64,000 nucleotides of DNA from Cellulosimicrobium protaetiae. GTDB taxonomy: Bacteria > Actinomycetota > Actinomycetes > Actinomycetales > Cellulomonadaceae. Shown here in pieces: positions 40,159 to 50,000 of this stretch. The DNA lies in the NCBI RefSeq assembly GCF_009708005.2, contig NZ_CP052757.1:2170001-2234000 (forward strand), read 5' to 3'. Below the pieces are notes generated by a model, which saw nothing but the letters and a program-made list of their open reading frames with translations, was not told where the DNA came from and searched no databases. The first letter of the stretch is position 1. Every line of letters starts with the position of its first letter. The position numbers were made by a program, and so were the translations under genes.

Positions 40159-40262
40159 CGCTGGCTCCTGAGGTCTGCCGTCGTGGGCCGCGGTCCCCGG
40201 GCGCGCCGGGCGGACCGCCTCGCGAACGTACCACCGTGCGTCACCCGGGCTTCGACGGCACG

Positions 40263-42110
40263 TCAGGTCTGTCGGCGCGGTGCCGGTGCCTCCTGCTCGA
40301 GCGCCCAGCGGTAGGCGGGCAGGGCCATCAGGTCGGCGTGCGTGCCGCGTGCGACGACGCGTGCCGGGACGTCGTCGGGCGAGCCGTCGGGGACGCCGAG
40401 GAGCAGTACCTCGTCGACCGCCTCGAGCGCGCTGAGCCGGTGCGTCGCGAGGACGACGCCGCGGCGCCCGTCATCGGCCGACCCGCCCGTCGACCCGCGC
40501 GTCGTCGCGACGAGGTGGCGGACGAGCGCGTCGGCCCCGGCCGCGTCGAGGTGCTCCGCCGGCTCGTCGAGCAGGAGCAGCGGCGCGGGGGACAGGAGCG
40601 CGCGGGCGACGAGCAGGCGCCGCCGCTCACCGCCGGAGACCGTCGTCGCGTCGGGGCCGAGCAGGGTCTCGACCCCGTCGGGCAGCGCGGACAGCCAGGG
40701 GTCCAGGCCGACGGCGCGCAGGGCTGCCGTCGCGTCCTGGACCGTGACGTCCCCCCGAGCCACGCGCAGGTTCTCCAGGACCGTCGTGTCGAAGACGTGC
40801 GCGTCCTCGGCGACGAGGACGACGCCGCGGGCCGCCGCCTCCCGGGGGAGGGCGCTCACGTCGGCCCCGTCGAGCGTGGCCCGGCCCGCGAGCGCGGGGA
40901 CGAGCCCCGCGGCGGTGGCGAGCAGCGTCGTCTTCCCGACGCCGGACGGACCCACGACCGCGACCGCACGGCCGGGTCGCAGGCAGAGGTCCACGCCCTC
41001 GACGACGACGCGTGCCGTCCCCGGCCAGCCCGCGGCGACGCCGTCGAGCTCGAGAGTGACGTCGTCGCCGGGCGACGGCGCGCCTGACCCACCCGGCGCG
41101 GCGGGCGTGACCGCCGGTGGCACGCCGTGATCGGGCCCGTCGAGGAGCGCGACGACGCGCGTCGCCGCCTGCCGAGAGCGGTGGAGCTGGACGGCGGCGG
41201 CCGGCAGGGCGTTCGCGGCCTCGAACACCGCGAGCGGCGTGAGCACGATCACGGACAGCTCGACGGGCGCGAGCGTCCCCGCCGTGACCGCGGGGATACC
41301 GAGGAGGAGCGACGCGAGCACCGCCAGCCCGACCGCGAGCGCGGCGATCCCCGCGGAGACCCCCGCGGGTCGCGCACCGTCGTCGGTCACCCGGGCGAGC
41401 GCCCGGTCCGTCGCGCGCAGGTCGTCGAGGCGCGCGCCGAGACGACCGGAGACGGCGAGGGGGCCGGACTGCTCGAGGATCTCGAGCGTCGTCGCGGTCA
41501 TCGCCGCGCGCGTCGTCGCGCCGCGCGCCTCGACCTCGCGCGCGGACCGCGCCGAGAGCCACGGCGCGAGGACAGCGGCGAGGAGCAGGCACAGCGCGAG
41601 GGTGACGCCGGCGGCGGGCAGGAAGGCACCGACGAGCACCACGGAGCCCACGGACACGGCGAGCGCGACCCCGGCGGGGACGAGCGCACGCACGACGAGG
41701 TCCCCCACGGCGTCGACGTCCGCGCCGACCCGTGCCAGCAGGTCGCCACGGCGCAGCCCGACGAGGGCGCCCGGCGAGCCCTGCGCGAGGGCGGTGTAGA
41801 GGTTGGCGCGCAGGGCGGCCATGCCGCGCAGCGCGACGTCGTGCGAGGCGAGGCGCTCGAGGTAGCGGAACACGCCGCGCGAGATCCCGAACGCGCGCAC
41901 GGCCACGACCGCGACGGACAGCGTGAGCACGGGTGGCATCTGCGAGGCGCGCGCGATGAGCCACGCGGCCGCCGCGGCGAGCCCGACCGCGCTGCCGAGC
42001 GAGAGCGTGCCGAGCACCACGGCCCACACGACGCGACGCCAGCGCACGTCGAGGAGCTTGACGGCGCGCCACAACGGGTCTGCCGCGAGACGGCGGCGTG
42101 GCCCGCTCAC
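40263..42110 (-). CDS. cydC: Cytochrome bd assembly ABC exporter, CydC subunit
   Basis: 615 aa ABC half-transporter: six-helix membrane domain (about 1-310), then ATPase with VVGPSGVGKTTLLATA (Walker A, about 385), VSGGERRRLLVARALL (signature, about 485) and PLLLLDEPAEHLD (Walker B). With CydD it exports thiols (Cys/GSH-type) needed for cytochrome bd maturation. GTG start overlaps cydD stop by 4 bp. Last gene of cydABDC. Confidence 0.94.
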   Translation of the reverse strand: MSGPRRRLAADPLWRAVKLLDVRWRRVVWAVVLGTLSLGSAVGLAAAAAWLIARASQMPPVLTLSVAVVAVRAFGISRGVFRYLERLASHDVALRGMAALRANLYTALAQGSPGALVGLRRGDLLARVGADVDAVGDLVVRALVPAGVALAVSVGSVVLVGAFLPAAGVTLALCLLLAAVLAPWLSARSAREVEARGATTRAAMTATTLEILEQSGPLAVSGRLGARLDDLRATDRALARVTDDGARPAGVSAGIAALAVGLAVLASLLLGIPAVTAGTLAPVELSVIVLTPLAVFEAANALPAAAVQLHRSRQAATRVVALLDGPDHGVPPAVTPAAPGGSGAPSPGDDVTLELDGVAAGWPGTARVVVEGVDLCLRPGRAVAVVGPSGVGKTTLLATAAGLVPALAGRATLDGADVSALPREAAARGVVLVAEDAHVFDTTVLENLRVARGDVTVQDATAALRAVGLDPWLSALPDGVETLLGPDATTVSGGERRRLLVARALLSPAPLLLLDEPAEHLDAAGADALVRHLVATTRGSTGGSADDGRRGVVLATHRLSALEAVDEVLLLGVPDGSPDDVPARVVARGTHADLMALPAYRWALEQEAPAPRRQT

Positions 42111-43888
42111 GGGAGCCTCCCCTCGGACGTCGCGACGGTGGAGGCGAGCGCGGCCGCGTCGGTGGGGACGGCGGGGGAGGCGCCCGACGGCGCGGAGCGG
42201 ACCTCGACGACGTCGTCCGCGGCCCGGACGAGCGAGGTGCGGTGAGCCACGACGACGACGGTGCGGCCCTGGTCGCGGAACGCGCGCACGGCGTCGAGCA
42301 CGACCTGCTCGCCGCGTGCGTCGAGGTGGGCCGTCGGCTCGTCGAGGACGACGAGCGGGACGCGTGCGGGGTCGTCGAGCAGCGCGGCGGCCAGCGCGAC
42401 GCGCTGGCGCTGGCCCACGCTCAGGCCGACGCCGCCGCGCCCGACCTCGGTGTCCCAGCCGTCGGGGAGCGTCGCGAGGACGGCGTCGAGGCCGGCGGTG
42501 CGGGCCGCGCGGTCCAGGTCGGCGTCGCCCACGGGCAGGCCGCCCGCGACGACGTCGCGCAGGCGGCCCGGCGCGAGCACCGGGCGCTGGGGGAGCCAGG
42601 CCACCTGGGGCCAGAAGGTGGTCGGGTCGAGGTCGGCGAGGTCGACCGGCTCCGCGCCCGGCGGGGTCAGGGTGACTGTGCCACGGTCGGGGCGGACGAG
42701 GCCGAGGAGGATGAGCGCGGTCGTCGTCTTGCCGGACCCGCTCGGGCCGGTGAGGGCCACGACCCGACCCGACGGCGCCAGCCCGGTGGAGCCGGGGGCG
42801 GCACCGAGCCGGAGCGTGAGGTCGAGGCGCGCCGGCGCGAGCACGTCACGGTCGCCCGCGCGGACGCTCACGCCGCGCAGGGCGATCGTGGCTCCGGCGA
42901 GCGACGGAGCGGCGACGGTCCCGGGCTCCGGAGCCTCCTCGTCGAGGACCGCGAACGCCTGCTCGGCGGCGGCGATGCCGTCGGTCGAGGCGTGGAAGTG
43001 GAGGCCGACTTGCCGCAGCGGGAGGTAGACCTCGGGCGCGAGCACGAGGACCGCGAGCGCGGGCTCGAGCTCCATCCCCCCGTGCACGAGGCGCAGCCCG
43101 ACGCCCACCGCCACGACGGCGACGGAGAGGGTCGTGAGGAGCTCCAGGACCATGCCGGAGAGGAAGGCGATGCGCAGCGTGCCCATGGTGGCGCGCCGGT
43201 TGGCGTCGCCGAGCGCGCGCACGCGCCGTTCCGGGCCGCGCGCTCGGCCGAACGCGAGGAGGGTGGGCAGGCCGGCGAGCAGGTCGAGCACCTGCGCGCC
43301 GAGACGCTGCATGACGACGAGGCGTCGCTCCGACGTCCCGGCGGTGAGCCGCCCGACGAGCACCATGAACACGGGGACGAGCGGGATGGTCACCGCGATG
43401 ACCACCGCGGAGACCCAGTCCAGCCCGAGCACGACGGCGAGCGTCGCGGGCGTGACGGTCGCGGCGAGCAGGAGCTGGGGCAGGTAGCGCACCATGTACG
43501 GCTCGAGGGCGTCGAGCCCGCGCGTCGCGAGCGTGGCGACCTCGGGGCCGCGCCCGGACGCGAGCCAGCGCGGACCGAGCGCGACCGCGTGCGTGACGAC
43601 CTGCTCGCGCAGCTCGGCCACCGTGCGCGTCGCGGCCCGCAGCGCGAACCGCTCCTGCGCCCACGAGGTCGCGGCGCGGGCTGCCACGACGGCGGCGAGC
43701 AGCCCGACCCGCGGCCCGAGGTCGGCCAGGTCGGCCGTCCCCTGGATCGCCGGTGCGAGGACCGACGCGAGGACGATCGCCTGGGCGACGACCAGGGCCG
43801 CGGTGGCGAACCCGAGCACCGCCGTCAGGACGACGTACCCTCGCGCGGCCCGCGCGTGGCGCAGGAGCCGCGGGTCGAGCGGCTTCAC
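42107..43888 (-). CDS. cydD: Cytochrome bd assembly ABC exporter, CydD subunit
   Basis: 593 aa. Membrane domain about 1-320 (ARGYVVLTAVLGFATAALV; TIPLVPVFMVLVGRLTAG), ATPase with ALTGPSGSGKTTTALILLG (about 375), GGVGLSVGQRQRVALAAALL (about 485) and VPLVVLDEPTAHLDARGEQ. Heterodimer partner of CydC. GTG at 43888 overlaps the cydB stop by 4 bp; overlapping starts throughout suggest one coupled operon. Confidence 0.94.
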   Translation of the reverse strand: MKPLDPRLLRHARAARGYVVLTAVLGFATAALVVAQAIVLASVLAPAIQGTADLADLGPRVGLLAAVVAARAATSWAQERFALRAATRTVAELREQVVTHAVALGPRWLASGRGPEVATLATRGLDALEPYMVRYLPQLLLAATVTPATLAVVLGLDWVSAVVIAVTIPLVPVFMVLVGRLTAGTSERRLVVMQRLGAQVLDLLAGLPTLLAFGRARGPERRVRALGDANRRATMGTLRIAFLSGMVLELLTTLSVAVVAVGVGLRLVHGGMELEPALAVLVLAPEVYLPLRQVGLHFHASTDGIAAAEQAFAVLDEEAPEPGTVAAPSLAGATIALRGVSVRAGDRDVLAPARLDLTLRLGAAPGSTGLAPSGRVVALTGPSGSGKTTTALILLGLVRPDRGTVTLTPPGAEPVDLADLDPTTFWPQVAWLPQRPVLAPGRLRDVVAGGLPVGDADLDRAARTAGLDAVLATLPDGWDTEVGRGGVGLSVGQRQRVALAAALLDDPARVPLVVLDEPTAHLDARGEQVVLDAVRAFRDQGRTVVVVAHRTSLVRAADDVVEVRSAPSGASPAVPTDAAALASTVATSEGRLP

Positions 43889-44997
43889 GCGTCTCCCGAC
43901 CCGCCGGTCCCGAGGTCCCGGCCCGCCGAGCCGCCGGAGGACGCCCCGCCGAACGCCGCCTCGCGGACCTTCTTGAGCGAGAGGCCGGCGGGCGCGGGGA
44001 TGTCCTTCGTCGACAGCCGGCGGCGGAACACCCAGTAGGTCCACGACTGGTAGGCGATGACGAGCGGCGTGAGGATCACCGCGACCCAGGTCATCACCGT
44101 GAGCGTGTAGTCCGTGGACGACGCGTTGTGGATCGTCAGGGAGTTCGCGGGGTCGACCGCGGGCATGACGTCGGGGTACATCGACCCGAAGATCAGCACG
44201 ACGGCCGCGACGATCGTCACCGCGGAAGCGGTGAACGCCCAGCCCTCGGCGCCACGCCGGTTGGCGACGAGCGCCGCGACGAGGCCACCGGCGGCCAGCA
44301 GGACGGCCGCCCACGTCCATGGCACGGAGTACGCGACCTGGGCCCACACGGCCCAGCCGCCCGCGAGCACGAGCGCCGCGACCCCGAAGACCGAGGCGTG
44401 CTGGCGGGCCCGGGCGCGGATCTCGCCGTCCGTCTTGAGGGCGACGAACACCGAGCCGTGCAGCAGGAACAGGCTCAGCGTGACGAGGCCGCCGAGCAGC
44501 GCGAACGGCGACAGGAGCGAGAAGAACCCGCCCACGAACTGGTGGTCGGCGTCGAGCTGCACGCCGCGCACGAGGTTGGCGAACGCGACCCCCCACAGCA
44601 CGGCGGGCACCCACGACCCGACCTGGATCGCGACGTCGCAGCGCCGCGCCCAGCCCTCGTCGCGGATCTTGCCGCGGTACTCGAACGCGACGCCGCGCAC
44701 GATGAGCGCGACGAGGATGAGCAGGAGCGGCAGGTAGAAGCCCGAGAAGAGGGTCGCGTACCACTCGGGGAAGGCGGCGAACGTCGCGCCGCCCGCGGTG
44801 AGCAGCCAGACCTCGTTCCCGTCCCAGACCGGGCCGATGGTGTTGATGAGGACGCGGCGCTCCTTCTCCCGGTGCTCCTTGTCACCGCGCGGGAGGATCG
44901 ACAGCAGCATGCCGACCCCGAAGTCGAAGCCCTCGAGCACGAGGTAGCCGGTCCACAGGACCGCGATGAGCACGAACCAGACGACGGCGAGATCCAC
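43885..44997 (-). CDS. cydB: Cytochrome bd ubiquinol/menaquinol oxidase subunit II
   Basis: 370 aa integral membrane protein, about nine helices. Starts MDLAVVWFVLIAVLWTGYLV then LEGFDFGVGML, the CydB signature; WDGNEVWLLTAGGATFAAFPEWYATLFSG is present across two blocks. Forms the bd oxidase with CydA, reducing O2 without proton pumping at low oxygen. 39 bp separate it from cydA. Confidence 0.96.
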   Translation of the reverse strand: MDLAVVWFVLIAVLWTGYLVLEGFDFGVGMLLSILPRGDKEHREKERRVLINTIGPVWDGNEVWLLTAGGATFAAFPEWYATLFSGFYLPLLLILVALIVRGVAFEYRGKIRDEGWARRCDVAIQVGSWVPAVLWGVAFANLVRGVQLDADHQFVGGFFSLLSPFALLGGLVTLSLFLLHGSVFVALKTDGEIRARARQHASVFGVAALVLAGGWAVWAQVAYSVPWTWAAVLLAAGGLVAALVANRRGAEGWAFTASAVTIVAAVVLIFGSMYPDVMPAVDPANSLTIHNASSTDYTLTVMTWVAVILTPLVIAYQSWTYWVFRRRLSTKDIPAPAGLSLKKVREAAFGGASSGGSAGRDLGTGGSGDA

Positions 44998-45036
44998 GGT
45001 GGTGTTCTCCTGAGATTCTGGACGGGTCCGGGCGCG

Positions 45037-46551
45037 TCAGTACGCGAAGGACAGCGGTCGGTCTGCGGCCTCGGTGCCGTCGTCGGGCGGCTCCTGCGCC
45101 TCGGGCGACTCGTCGTGCACGACGAGCGGCACGCCCTCGATCGCGTAGCGGCGCATGAGCGTGAACCAGACGGCGGCGAGCGCGCCGTACAGGAGCGTGA
45201 ACACGATCATCGACGTGAGCACGACGCCGGGGCTCACCACGGTCGACACGCCCCGCTCGGTGAGCAGGCGGATCTGGTCGATGCCCGTGGGGTTCGGGGC
45301 GACGACCCACGGCTGGCGGCCCATCTCGGTGAAGATCCAGCCGAACGAGTTCGCGAGGAAGGGCATGGGGATCGCGATGAGGCCCACACGGGCGAACCAC
45401 ACGTTGTCCGTGACGCGGCCCTTGCGCGTGAGCCAGAGCGCCATGAGCGCGAGGAGCACGGAGCCGGCGGCCATGCCGATCATGAGCCGGAAGGACCAGT
45501 ACGTCATCGCGAGGTTGGGCGTGTACGTGACCGGGTCGCCGGAGGCGGTGACGTCGCCGTAGCGCTCGGTCATCTGCTCCTGGACGTCCTCGACCCCGGG
45601 CAGGTAGCTCTCGGGCCCGGAGAAGTGGCCGGTGCCGAGGTACGACGCGAGGCCCGGGATCTCGATGAGGTGCGTGACGTTCTCGCACGAGTTCGACAGG
45701 TCACCGATGGTGAGGATGGAGAACGCGGCGGCCTCCTGGCCCTCGCACAGCGCCTCGGCCGACGACATCTTGCCCGGCTGCTGCTCGTACATGATCTTGC
45801 CCTGGATGTCGCCGGAGACGGCGACGCCGATCCCGCCGACGAGCATCGCGACGACGCCGAGGGTGACCGCCGGGCGGTAGACGTCGCGCGCGAGCTCGAT
45901 GTTCTCGGCCTTCCGGGTGCGGACGAGCCGGACCATCCACCAGGCGGCGATGCCGGTGACGAACGTCCCCGCGGTGAGGAATGTCGCCGTGATCTGGTGC
46001 GGGAACGCTGCGAGGAGCGTGTTGTTGGTGAGGACGGCGCCGATGTCGTTCATCTCGGCGCGACCGGTCTCGGGGTTGTAGATCGCGCCCACGGGGTGCT
46101 GCATCCACGAGTTCGCGGCGAGGATGAAGAACGCGGAGAGGTTCGTCGCGATCGCCACGGCCCAGATGCACGCGAGGTGCACCTTCTTGTTGAGCCGGTC
46201 CCAGCCGAAGATCCACAGACCCAGGAACGTCGACTCGATGAAGAACGCGGCGAGCGCCTCCATGGCGAGCGGTGCGCCGAACACGTCGCCGACGAACCGC
46301 GAGTACTCGCTCCAGTTCATGCCGAACTGGAACTCCTGCACGATGCCCGTCACGACGCCGAGCGCGAAGTTGATGAGCAGGAGCTTGCCGAAGAACTTGG
46401 TCAGGCGCAGCCACCGCTCGTTGCCGGTGCGCACCCAGGCCGTCTGCATGATCGCGACGAGGGGTGAGAGCCCGATCGTCAGCGGGACGAAGATGAAGTG
46501 GTAGACGGTCGTGATGGCGAACTGCCACCGGGCGAGATCCAGGGCTTCCAC
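45037..46551 (-). CDS. cydA: Cytochrome bd oxidase subunit I
   Basis: 504 aa, about nine membrane helices. WQFAITTVYHFIFVPLTIGL carries the heme-ligand His near residue 18. The quinol loop is short-type (GRQPWVVAPNPTGI follows the loop), as usual in Gram-positives. GTG start at 46551 with GAGGAG upstream. Its upstream region carries a Rex-type operator, so NADH/NAD+-dependent derepression at low oxygen is expected. Confidence 0.96.
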   Translation of the reverse strand: MEALDLARWQFAITTVYHFIFVPLTIGLSPLVAIMQTAWVRTGNERWLRLTKFFGKLLLINFALGVVTGIVQEFQFGMNWSEYSRFVGDVFGAPLAMEALAAFFIESTFLGLWIFGWDRLNKKVHLACIWAVAIATNLSAFFILAANSWMQHPVGAIYNPETGRAEMNDIGAVLTNNTLLAAFPHQITATFLTAGTFVTGIAAWWMVRLVRTRKAENIELARDVYRPAVTLGVVAMLVGGIGVAVSGDIQGKIMYEQQPGKMSSAEALCEGQEAAAFSILTIGDLSNSCENVTHLIEIPGLASYLGTGHFSGPESYLPGVEDVQEQMTERYGDVTASGDPVTYTPNLAMTYWSFRLMIGMAAGSVLLALMALWLTRKGRVTDNVWFARVGLIAIPMPFLANSFGWIFTEMGRQPWVVAPNPTGIDQIRLLTERGVSTVVSPGVVLTSMIVFTLLYGALAAVWFTLMRRYAIEGVPLVVHDESPEAQEPPDDGTEAADRPLSFAY

Positions 46552-46714
46552 GTGCGCTCCTCGGGGGGCCGACGGGTCGGCGGGCTTCAGGGGGAGGTGC
46601 TGGGCTACGGCGCCGGTCAGGGGCGGTCCGGGGACGGCCGCCCTGTTCCGACGTTAGGCCCAATCTGCCCCATCGGCAGGGCGGGAGATGACGCCAAGTG
46701 CTGAAAACACGCCG

Positions 46715-46734
46715 CTTGTGACTATGTTCACAAG
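46715..46734 (-). promoter_or_regulatory. Rex-type operator upstream of cydABDC
   Basis: CTTGTGACTATGTTCACAAG has perfect 7-bp arms. The inner 18 bp match the Rex consensus TTGTGAAnnnnTTCACAA with one mismatch. Rex, the NADH-sensing repressor, is known to control cydABCD in Streptomyces through such sites. It lies 163 bp before the cydA GTG. A possible -10 TAACGT is at 46656-46651 (minus strand), some distance away, so the true promoter is unsettled. No rex gene in the window. Confidence 0.85.
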
Positions 46735-47082
46735 CCCTCGGGGCCATGGTCCCGATCTGCCAGGGCCCCCGGCCCGGGGCCCGGTGCGTGTCGTCGGGGT
46801 TCGTTCGCGCCCCTGTGCGATACTGGGCGGAGCCGGGTGGGCTCCGCATCGCCCTCCCGACGAGCACGAGATCGCGGCACCAGCGGACCGCGGCTGTCGG
46901 AGCGCCGACCGGGGCGAAGGGCCCGGTGGCAGGCGCCCGCGCCGCGCACGCGGACCGCGGCCGTGACCGACGACTTCCGTCGCCGGACGACGCGCTCCGG
47001 TGCGCTCGTCACGAGCGACGACCGACCGCCCCGAAGGGCCGCACGGTGCGGGGCGGTCCCTGTGGCAGCAGGAGCACGACGC
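46735..47082 (+). other. Long untranslated leader region of rne
   Basis: About 350 bp with no credible gene. An extended -10, TGCGATACT (46816-46824), suggests transcription from about 46830 and a 5' leader near 250 nt. Long leaders bound by RNase E for autoregulation are known in E. coli; here it is only a possibility. The reading frame of rne stays open upstream, but protein there is low-complexity and unlike family starts. Confidence 0.5.
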
Positions 47083-50000
47083 GTGACGCTCGACAGCACC
47101 TCCGACAGCACCCCCTCAGAGTCGACGGCGGACGCCGCGACCCAGGACCGGGCCGAGACCCTGACCACCACCGGGCGCAAGCCCGCACGGCGCCGCGCGA
47201 CCCGCAGCGCGGCCCCGCCCCAGACGCCCCCGGTACCCGTCGAGGCGACCGCCTCCGTCGATGCGTCGCCCGTCGACGCGCCCGCGCCGGTCGACGCGGG
47301 TCCCTCCGGCGCCCCGGCCTCCGACGTGGCCGAGAAGAAGCCCGCGCGCCGCTCGCGCCGCGCGACCCGGACGACGTCCGCGCCGGTCGAGCCCCCCGCG
47401 GGCGCGACCGAGGATCCCGCCGCGACCGCCGCCGCGGCACCGTCCTCCGTCGGCCCGGCCGACGGCGACGCCCCCTCGGCCGACGCCGAGGCGGCGGTGT
47501 CCGCTGCGCCGAAGGGCCGCGGACGCACCACGCGTCGCACTCAGAGCGGCGGCAAGAAGGCTGCGACCGCGTCGGCCGACGCTCCGCTCGACGTGCTCTC
47601 CGAGTTCGGCCTGAACGCGCCTCCGGCCGCGGAGCAGGTCGCCCCCGTCCCCGCCGCCGGGCCGGACGCCGACGCCCTGCTCGGCGCCGCCGACGCACCG
47701 CGCAAGGCCAAGCGCACCCGGACGACGCGCAAGACTGCCCCCGCGGTCGAGGCGCCGGAGGTTCCCGCCGAGCCCGTGGCGGACGCCGTCGTCGAGGTGG
47801 CGACCGAGGTGCCTGCGACGGTGACCGAGGCTCCCGCGGAGAAGAAGCCCGCGCGCCGTTCGCGTCGCGCGACGTCCGCGGCCGGAGCGCCTGCCGCGAA
47901 GGTCCCGGCGACGGCCGAGGACGCGGCGCCCGCGTCGACCGCCGAGGCGCCCGCGTCGGAACCGGTGGAGGCGACGAAGAAGCCCGCGCGCCGCTCGCGC
48001 CGCGCGACCTCGAAGGCGGCACCCGCCGAGGCCGCTCCCGAGACGCAGCAGCCGGCCGAGCCGACGTCGGACGCCGCGCCGTCGCCCGCGACCGCGCCGG
48101 AGACGCCCGTCTCGCCCGCCGCGACCGGTGCGGGCACGAGCACGCCGCGCCTCGCGACGACCGCGCTGCTGTTCCAGGCGCCCGACCCGGCGGCCGCGCC
48201 GCGCCGTCCGCGCCGCGCCCAGAGCCCGGCCGGGCCGCCCCGCCACGTCGAGCCCGCCGCCGTCGCGGCCGAGCCGACGCCCGTCGTGGCCGAGCCGCGC
48301 GAGCGTGCGGCGAAGGAGGCGCCGAGCGCCCCGGCCGTGCCTCAGCGCACGGAGGACGTGACCGCCGAGGTCGCGCTCACGGGCGAGGACGCCGCCGCCG
48401 TCGAGGAGATCGAGGCCATCGAGTCGGAGCTCGTCGCCGAGGGGATCGAGCTCCCCGACGACGCGTTCGGCCCGGAGGACTTCGTCGAACCCGACGAGGA
48501 CGCCGCCGCCGAGGAGCAGCCCACGTCCGAGGACGCCGAGTCGGGTCCGCGCCGTCGTCGTCGCCGCGGCGGTCGCGGCCGTCGCGGTCGCCCGGACGCG
48601 GGTCGGGATCAGGACGAGAGCGACGAGGCCCCCACCGAGGGCGACGAGCCGGCCGACACCGACGCGACCACCGAGGGCGACGAGACCGAGCCCGAGGCCG
48701 CGGACGCCGAGGGCGGCGAGGACGAGGCGGGCAGCAGCCGCCGTCGCCGTCGCCGCCGCCGCGGCGGGCGGGCCGAGGGCGGCGAGGCCTCGTCGACCCG
48801 TTCGCGCACGCGCGAGCGGAGCCTGGCCGACGAGGTCACGGCGCTCAAGGGCTCGACGCGCCTCGAGGCGAAGCGCCAGCGCCGCCGCGAGGGACGCGAC
48901 GCCGGTCGCCGCCGCCAGATCATCACCGAGGCGGAGTTCCTCGCGCGCCGCGAGGCGGTCGAGCGCTCGATGGTCGTGCGCGAGCGCGCGGGCCGCACGC
49001 AGATCGCCGTGCTCGAGGACGGCGTGCTCGTCGAGCACTACGTCTCCCAGCAGTCGCAGGCGTCCATGGCGGGCAACGTCTACCTGGGCCGGGTCCAGAA
49101 CGTCCTGCCCAGCATGGAGGCCGCGTTCATCGACGTCGGCAAGGGCCGCAACGCCGTGCTCTACGCGGGCGAGGTCAACTGGGACGCGGCCGGGCTCGAA
49201 GGGCAGCCGCGTCGGATCGAGCAGGCGCTCAAGTCGGGCGACTCGGTGCTCGTGCAGGTGACCAAGGACCCGATCGGGCACAAGGGCGCGCGCCTCACGT
49301 CGCAGATCACGCTCGCGGGCCGCTACCTCGTGTTCGTCCCCGGCGGCGGCATGACGGGCATCAGCCGCAAGCTCCCGGACACCGAGCGCAACCGCCTCAA
49401 GAAGATCCTCAAGGAGGTCGTGCCCGACGGCGCGGGCGTCATCGTGCGCACCGCGGCCGAGGGCGCGAGCGAGGAGGAGCTGCGGGCCGACGTCGAGCGT
49501 CTGCGCGGCCAGTGGGAGGCCATCGAGAAGAAGTCGAAGAGCGCGTCGGCCCCCGCCCTGCTCCAGGGCGAGCCCGACCTCGCGATCCGCGTGGTCCGCG
49601 ACATCTTCAACGACGACTTCAGCTCGCTCGTCGTCGAGGGCGACGGGGCGTGGTCGGAGATCTCGACCTACGTCGAGGAGCTTGCGCCGGACCTGCGCGA
49701 GCGCGTCTCGAAGTGGACCGGCACGCAGGACGTCTTCACGGTGCACCGGGTGGACGAGCAGCTCGCGAAGGGCATGGACCGCAAGGTCTGGCTGCCCTCG
49801 GGCGGGTCGCTCGTCATCGACCGTACCGAGGCGATGACCGTCGTCGACGTCAACACGGGCAAGTTCACCGGCTCGGGCGGCACGCTCGAGGAGACCGTGA
49901 CGCGCAACAACCTGGAGGCGGCCGAGGAGATCGTCCGCCAGCTCCGGCTGCGCGACATCGGCGGCATCATCGTCATCGACTTCATCGACATGGTGCTCGA

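Noticed and set aside
43753-46467. 904-codon plus-strand frame across cydD-cydB-cydA
   Set aside because: Antisense to well-supported cyd genes, composed of His/Glu/Arg/Asp shadow sequence with no domain.
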